Shown one piece after another: positions 5,607 to 8,646 of a DNA stretch of 8,646 bases. The translations under genes and the position numbers were made by a program. The DNA lies in assembly GCA_004557645.1 (NCBI GenBank), contig SFGI01000051.1, forward strand, positions 1-8,646. Reading direction: 5' to 3'. The notes under the pieces were generated by a model that worked only from the letters and a program-made list of their open reading frames with translations, was not told where the DNA came from and searched no databases. Numbering within the stretch: the stretch's first letter is position 1; every line of letters starts with the position of its first letter. The stretch comes from [Eubacterium] saphenum (GTDB lineage: Bacteria; Bacillota; Clostridia; Lachnospirales; Anaerotignaceae).

Positions 5607-7237
5607 GTTTGTCCACCCGCCTTTCCGATGCGGAGGATAAAGCGCCATACGCCATCTTCAGAGGAGCAGCTTTCACAGGTATCCCGAAAATATGCAAGGG
5701 AGCTTTCGCACTCCACCTCCAGACGGAGGATGATCGAATCTGCAAGAATACGCGCTTTCAACCAAACAAAGCTCATATCATCTATAGCGGTCTCCATCAC
5801 CTTCTCAAAAAAGTCGTAGACCAGGATTGCGTCCTGGGTAAAGATTTTGCTGCCCTTCGGAATGTCTGCTTCACATTCGACCCCCATCAGTTTCAAATTT
5901 GAAAAGGATTCCTCCATGCAAAGGGCCAGTTCTGTGGTATCGATGGTTTCCGTTTTTTCACGGATAAAGATCAGGTTGCCTCTGCGTTTTATGTAAGCGC
6001 CGATTACAGTGATCTTCGCAAGCAGACTGCGGCGCTTTTCCGGATTTTCTTCTTCGTCATATAGATAAAACAGGTCATTCAATAAATCGATCTGATGAGC
6101 GGTTTCTTCCTGTAAAAGGTCATAGAGCCGATTCTTTTCCCGCAAGGTGTGGATCTCCAGCTTGATACGATAATTTTCCTGTTCCAGATGGTTGCTTTCT
6201 GCAATGGTTTCCTTGTTTTCTTCCAACTTTTCAAGCAGGGCAGTAATATCTGTTATATCTTCCTGCCAATACACATGACCGCCTTCGATAGGGTAACTTT
6301 TTAGCAGGGTATGTTTATCAAGGTTAACAGCGCCCGCCTCTGCCGTACACATGATCTGTTCAGAAAGCACAGGCGAATTTGCGGAGGCGTAGCGGACCTT
6401 ATGGTCGTGATCAGCAATCTGGGCGCCGAAGGTCCCGGCCTTAAACAGCTCATCATAGCCAGTATTGGTCTGAATCAATCCGCACTGGATACAGCTTTCC
6501 AGTATGGCGGTAAACATCAGGCACTGCACCGCTGTAATATCTCCGCCTATCACTTGCATCCACCTGGCTCCGCTGGCGTAGATAAAGGCATATAGAATGG
6601 AGCAGGACAGCAGAAGCGCCGGTAAGTATTTTCTCCTTTGCGCCAAACGGCATTTGATGAGCATGATCACAAAGGCGGCCAGCGCACAGATGATCTCCCA
6701 CCCGATAACAAAATAATATCCGTACTCGTATCCGTTATCCGTATCGCTCCAAACCGTTCCGGCCGGGAAGGAGAAAACAAGCTGATGGAGATCGTTTGTC
6801 AGTACCAGCAGCAGAAAGAACAGGGTGGGAAGATAGAGCAGTCTTGTCCATTTCGGCAGATGGTAGCTTTCCGGCTTACCCAGCGACATGGAAACAAACA
6901 CGGAAAGCAGAGGTATGAACAGCATAGGACAATAGTACCAGTACCATAGATGCCGGATCGCATCAGGAGCGACCACAAAAAAATATTTTATTGACCGTAT
7001 AACAAACCAGAAGACGGTCAGACATGAAACGCCGACCATATAGCGGCGCACCTGTGTTTGTAAAATGCGATGGCTGACAGAGAGACCCCAGCCAATGTAC
7101 AGACTGATATAAAGGATCGTGCGGACCAAACCCAGCGGTACGGGAAAAACATCAAACTTTCCCAAAACGCGGGCAGAGATAGCACAGACGATCAGCACAG
7201 CTGCCAGGACTCCCGTTCTTTGATTCTGCTTAGTCAT
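5603..7237 (-). CDS. 7TM sensor protein with PAS-like domain and degenerate kinase region
   Basis: The 544-residue product begins with seven or eight hydrophobic segments (about 10-26, 36-55, 67-84, 97-118, 132-150, 173-196, 204-222 and 231-252), resembling the N-terminal 7TM region of Firmicutes histidine kinases. A PAS-like segment follows (about 258-330; 'IADHDHKVRYASANSPV', then 'VYWQEDITDITALLEK'), then a coiled coil (about 333-380). The remainder is laid out like dimerisation and ATPase domains: H381 in EETAHQIDLLNDLF could be a relic or real phospho-acceptor, and YIKRRGNLIF (415-424) is a kinase-like stretch. However, 470-488 lacks a proper N box, and no DxGxG or second glycine-rich box is visible before the end (WRFILRIGKAGG). 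ATP-dependent phosphorylation therefore looks unlikely. The ATG at 7237 has GGAGGT at 8 bases. As first gene, coupled to an intact kinase, it is probably a receptor or pseudokinase partner of that kinase. A divergent active kinase cannot be excluded. Confidence 0.8.
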   Translation of the reverse strand: MTKQNQRTGVLAAVLIVCAISARVLGKFDVFPVPLGLVRTILYISLYIGWGLSVSHRILQTQVRRYMVGVSCLTVFWFVIRSIKYFFVVAPDAIRHLWYWYYCPMLFIPLLSVFVSMSLGKPESYHLPKWTRLLYLPTLFFLLLVLTNDLHQLVFSFPAGTVWSDTDNGYEYGYYFVIGWEIICALAAFVIMLIKCRLAQRRKYLPALLLSCSILYAFIYASGARWMQVIGGDITAVQCLMFTAILESCIQCGLIQTNTGYDELFKAGTFGAQIADHDHKVRYASANSPVLSEQIMCTAEAGAVNLDKHTLLKSYPIEGGHVYWQEDITDITALLEKLEENKETIAESNHLEQENYRIKLEIHTLREKNRLYDLLQEETAHQIDLLNDLFYLYDEEENPEKRRSLLAKITVIGAYIKRRGNLIFIREKTETIDTTELALCMEESFSNLKLMGVECEADIPKGSKIFTQDAILVYDFFEKVMETAIDDMSFVWLKARILADSIILRLEVECESSLAYFRDTCESCSSEDGVWRFILRIGKAGGQT

Positions 7238-7245
7238 GCGTGGAC

Positions 7246-7251
7246 ACCTCC
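7246..7251 (-). promoter_or_regulatory. Ribosome-binding site of the 7TM sensor gene
   Basis: GGAGGT on the minus strand (within GGGGAGGTG), 8 bases before the ATG at 7237. It selects that start over an in-frame TTG at 7264. Confidence 0.8.
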
Positions 7252-7330
7252 CCGCGAAATACAACTCTCATCACCGTATCTTCCTTGGTATCTCATTTAC
7301 AGCATTTCCAGTCTTAGCCTTGAAAGAAAC

Positions 7331-7436
7331 CTGATTTTTTGTTTCCCCTACCCATTTTTCGGTTCGGGGTGGCAAGAAAATCAGATTTTTTCTTTTCAAC
7401 CCTACCCTTTCGGGGGTTTGGGGTGGGGACAAAAGT
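7331..7436. repeat. Two imperfect tandem palindromic units
   Basis: Two related units of 51-54 bases lie head to tail. Each runs GATTTTTTnTTT (from 7333 and from 7384), then CTACCC (7348-7353; 7402-7407), a CGG-containing spacer, GGGGTGG (7366-7372; 7420-7426) and an A-rich end. Each can fold: in unit 1 CTGATTTT (7331-7338) pairs with AAAATCAG (7377-7384) outside a CTACCC/GGGTGG inner stem with one G-U pair; in unit 2 CTTTT pairs with AAAAG (7392-7396 and 7431-7435) outside CCCTACCC/GGGTGGGG. The two differ by several substitutions, so they are old copies or a conserved RNA/DNA structure. They resemble REP-type intergenic palindromes; no transposase or flanking target duplication is seen. Confidence 0.65.
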
Positions 7437-7505
7437 GTGGAAATCGCTTAAATTATGGGTGCAGGCAATGCCGAAGGAGGGTATGGGCTTTGTCTCCAAT
7501 GAAAA

Positions 7506-7536
7506 GCCTCTGACTACGTTGCCAACAAACAGAGGC
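7506..7536. repeat. Short inverted repeat upstream of zinc-ribbon operon
   Basis: GCCTCTG (7506-7512) and CAGAGGC (7530-7536) form a perfect seven-base stem with a 17-base loop. Read leftward it is followed by TTTTC, like a weak terminator, but no leftward gene ends there in this window. It could be an operator dyad for the rightward promoter or a leader hairpin. The function is unresolved. Confidence 0.45.
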
Positions 7537-7553
7537 CGCTCTCCTTTGATTCC

Positions 7554-7569
7554 TATTATACCATATAAC
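7554..7569 (+). promoter_or_regulatory. Possible -10 region of the zinc-ribbon/SPFH operon
   Basis: The segment contains TATTAT (7554-7559) and TATAAC (7564-7569), 40-60 bases before the first gene, which is a suitable place for a promoter. No matching -35 hexamer stands at 16-18 bases; the nearest TTG-type hexamers (TTGCCA at 7519, TTGATT at 7546) are wrongly spaced. An activator-dependent or alternative-sigma promoter would also fit. Confidence 0.25.
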
Positions 7570-7599
7570 CATGACTTAATCGAGGGTCAAAGAAAAGAA

Positions 7600-7605
7600 A
7601 GGAGG
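7600..7605 (+). promoter_or_regulatory. Ribosome-binding site of the first zinc-ribbon gene
   Basis: AGGAGG six bases before the ATG at 7612. It sets this start; the open frame extends back to 7339, but that part is repeat-derived and has no initiation signals. Confidence 0.85.
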
Positions 7606-7611
7606 GATTTG

Positions 7612-7977
7612 ATGGCGCTTACCCATAAAACAGCACGCTACAAGGTGATCGCCGACTCGGGAGGAAATCGGTACAGCTTCTTTTGTGACATCACAGGTGC
7701 TTTGTTACATACGACCGATCCTATCCAAGCAGAGACACAGGAGCAGGAATTGGAGACCGCATGGGAAGACGCACGGAAATATTTTAACCGATGTCACAAG
7801 TGCGGCAAATGGGTATCGAATGCCATGTATAACGCTGATGTGGCGGAATGTGTGGAATGTGCGCCGTGGGAAGATCCGCCTCGTTACTGCTCCCACTGCG
7901 GCAAAGAGATTACCTCCGCAGAAATATTTTGTCCACGCTGCGGCAAACGGCTTCAATATGGAGGAGAAGGGTTATAA
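7612..7977 (+). CDS. Small double zinc-ribbon protein
   Basis: The 121-residue protein has an N-terminal part without recognised motif, containing KVIADSGGNRYSFFCDITGA (11-30), a Glu-rich helix (about 40-58), and two predicted zinc-binding units. The first uses C61/C64 (CHKCG) and C80/C83 (CVEC) with a 15-residue insert; the second uses C93/C96 (CSHCG) and C107/C110 (CPRCG), the compact rubredoxin-like knuckle pattern. No membrane segment or signal peptide is seen, so it should be cytoplasmic. Zinc-ribbon proteins of this sort often sit beside YdjI-like SPFH genes in Firmicutes, and the same is seen here. They may act as adaptors in membrane-bound SPFH assemblies, by analogy with zinc-ribbon YdjG of Bacillus; this is inference. 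The stop codon is one base before the next ATG, implying coupling. The zinc-ribbon reading is firm, the function unknown. Confidence 0.88.
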   Translation: MALTHKTARYKVIADSGGNRYSFFCDITGALLHTTDPIQAETQEQELETAWEDARKYFNRCHKCGKWVSNAMYNADVAECVECAPWEDPPRYCSHCGKEITSAEIFCPRCGKRLQYGGEGL

Positions 7978-7978
7978 G

Positions 7979-8278
7979 ATGACACGGCAGCAAATTGAGC
8001 AGATCCGTCTGGAAAGCATGAAGCAATATGGATTTGGGCCAGAAGCTATGAAGCTGCTTAAAGTCTGCGCTAATTGCGGTGCAACCGTCTCTGCGGAGCA
8101 GCAAACTTGTGGAGAATGCGGCAGTGGACTTCCCCAGGAAACTCTTTATCAGTTCTACCTTAATTTACACCGTCGCTGTCCAGTATGTGAAACAGCGCTT
8201 TCGGACAACGCAATCTTTTGTCCTAATTGTGGGGCAATGCTCACAGCAAAGCGCAAAGAAAGAAATGAAGGATTTTAA
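7979..8278 (+). CDS. Small double zinc-ribbon protein, second gene
   Basis: The 99-residue product starts with a charged helix (about 2-16) and carries two four-cysteine units: C30/C33 with C44/C47 (CANCG ... CGECG) and C67/C70 with C81/C84 (CPVCE ... CPNCG). It ends in a basic tail, KRKERNEGF. Each unit matches the common short bacterial zinc ribbon that stabilises small adaptors or binds protein or nucleic acid partners. There is no enzyme domain or membrane segment. The ATG at 7979 follows the previous stop after one base and uses a GGAGGAGAAGG site inside the preceding gene, so the two zinc-ribbon proteins are made together. It is not a copy of its neighbour: apart from the cysteine knuckles the two share little. 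A 43-base gap without terminator leads to the SPFH gene. Confidence 0.87.
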   Translation: MTRQQIEQIRLESMKQYGFGPEAMKLLKVCANCGATVSAEQQTCGECGSGLPQETLYQFYLNLHRRCPVCETALSDNAIFCPNCGAMLTAKRKERNEGF

Positions 8279-8321
8279 TCGTCAGTAAAGAGAAATAAAT
8301 CACGAAAGGAAGGATGTAACT

Positions 8322-8646
8322 ATGGGACTTATTAAAGCGGCATTAGGCTCTGTAGGCGGCGTGATGGCCGATCAGTGGAAGGAGTATTTCTACTGTGAGG
8401 CGATCCCCGCTACCGTGCTGGCGGTCAAGGGGCGGAAACGGGCCTCCGGGCGTTCCAGCAACACCAAAGGCAGCGACAACATTATCACCAGCGGCTCCGT
8501 GATCGCCGTGGCCGACGGCCAGTGCATGATGATCGTGGAGCAGGGCAAGGTGGTGGAGGTATGCGCCGAACCTGGCGAATTCACCTTCGACGCCTCCACG
8601 GAACCCAGCATCTTTTCGGGCGACCTGGGGGAGAGTATCGGGCAGG
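8322..8646 (+). CDS. YdjI-like SPFH-domain ('virion core') protein, N-terminal part
   Basis: The open frame runs off the window, giving 108 residues of a larger protein. The start MGLIKAALGSVGGVMADQWKE and the following EYFYCEAIPATVL, GRSSNTKGSDNIITSGSVIAVADGQ and VVEVCAEPGEFTFDASTEPSIF are typical of the YdjI-like SPFH family, annotated as 'virion core protein' by distant similarity. In Bacillus subtilis YdjI is a membrane-associated SPFH protein encoded with PspA and involved in localising it. The ATG at 8322 has a GAAAGGAAGG site. From about codon 12 onward the codons are strikingly G/C-ending (GCC, GGC, GTG, ATC), unlike the two genes before it, which may reflect high expression or a different history. 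The usual family length is around 300 or more residues, so most of the gene lies to the right. The family assignment is confident; a role in envelope stress is inferred. Confidence 0.88.
   Translation, partial: MGLIKAALGSVGGVMADQWKEYFYCEAIPATVLAVKGRKRASGRSSNTKGSDNIITSGSVIAVADGQCMMIVEQGKVVEVCAEPGEFTFDASTEPSIFSGDLGESIGQ

Larger units (their letters stand above)
7238..7611. other. Divergent intergenic region
   Basis: This 374-base stretch separates the leftward signalling operon from the rightward zinc-ribbon/SPFH operon and should hold both promoters. Next to the left gene, 7255-7330 has no convincing -35/-10 pair on the minus strand; TGTAAA and GATACC-like hexamers are present but weak. The middle holds two palindromic repeat units (7331-7436) and a G-rich tract (7411-7428). 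The right part has a 7-base inverted repeat (7506-7536) and an AT-rich segment (7551-7569) with TATTAT and TATAAC, either of which could be the rightward -10, without a clear -35. No convincing coding sequence is seen: the minus-strand reading frame over 7314-7499 starts with TTG, lacks a ribosome-binding site and merely translates the repeats. Confidence 0.75.

Noticed and set aside
5510..5902. 130-codon plus-strand open frame
   Set aside because: It is antisense to the coupled junction of the 7TM sensor and the kinase, which both have clear protein features; it has no domain of its own.
7238..7330. Promoter of the kinase operon
   Set aside because: The TGTAAA and GATACC-like hexamers have no properly spaced -35 partner, so no site is claimed.
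7411..7428. G-quadruplex
   Set aside because: Only three runs of four or more G are present in a row; a fourth is about 40 bases away, and the runs are better explained as the pairing arm of the palindromic unit.
7331..7436. CRISPR array
   Set aside because: There are only two imperfect units with no spacer of distinct sequence between them, and no cas gene.
7314..7499. 61-codon minus-strand frame in the intergenic region
   Set aside because: It starts with TTG without a ribosome-binding site, and its internal peptide repeat is just the translated palindromic units.
7506..7536. Intrinsic terminator reading leftward
   Set aside because: The stem is seven bases with a 17-base loop and only four T follow, and no leftward gene ends at its upstream side.

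Overview
The window looks like part of a chromosome of a low-to-moderate GC Gram-positive anaerobe of the Firmicutes, most likely a Clostridia/Oscillospiraceae-type gut commensal. The reasons are strong AGGAGG ribosome-binding sites, a lipobox lipoprotein, tightly packed genes, and protein families (7TM-N histidine kinases, DesK/NarX-like kinases, paired zinc-ribbon proteins with a YdjI-like SPFH protein) typical of that group. The placement is an inference; no 16S or other marker is present.

From 7237 down to 32 everything is on the minus strand and is devoted to signalling. The first transcription unit (7237 to 3664) holds three translationally coupled genes: a polytopic 7TM/PAS sensor whose C-terminal kinase region is badly degenerate, a three-TM PAS histidine kinase of the HisKA_3/HATPase type, and a NarL/FixJ response regulator. 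It ends at a very clear intrinsic terminator (3613-3647). The second unit (3508 to 32) has its own candidate promoter with a dyad centred near -42. It encodes a stand-alone receiver-like protein with Glu where the phosphorylated Asp should be, a family-1 extracellular solute-binding lipoprotein with no ABC permease or ATPase beside it, and a membrane-anchored regulator with an extracytoplasmic Cache-like sensor, a long coiled coil and a C-terminal LuxR helix-turn-helix. The simplest reading is a cascade: the membrane kinase pair and NarL-type regulator switch on a second layer in which a binding lipoprotein and a transmembrane LuxR regulator read an extracellular ligand. The wiring is inferred; the gene content and signals are seen.

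A 374-base divergent intergenic region (7238-7611) separates this from a plus-strand operon. It holds a pair of imperfect tandem palindromic units (7331-7436), a short inverted repeat (7506-7536) and an AT-rich stretch that may contain the rightward promoter.

The plus-strand operon (7612 to past the right edge) encodes two small proteins, each with two four-cysteine zinc ribbons, and the N-terminal 108 residues of a YdjI-like SPFH-domain ('virion core protein') gene cut by the window end. Zinc-ribbon plus SPFH genes resemble the ydjGHI part of the Bacillus pspA-ydjGHI membrane-stress operon. No RNA gene, CRISPR array, insertion sequence or phage gene was seen.
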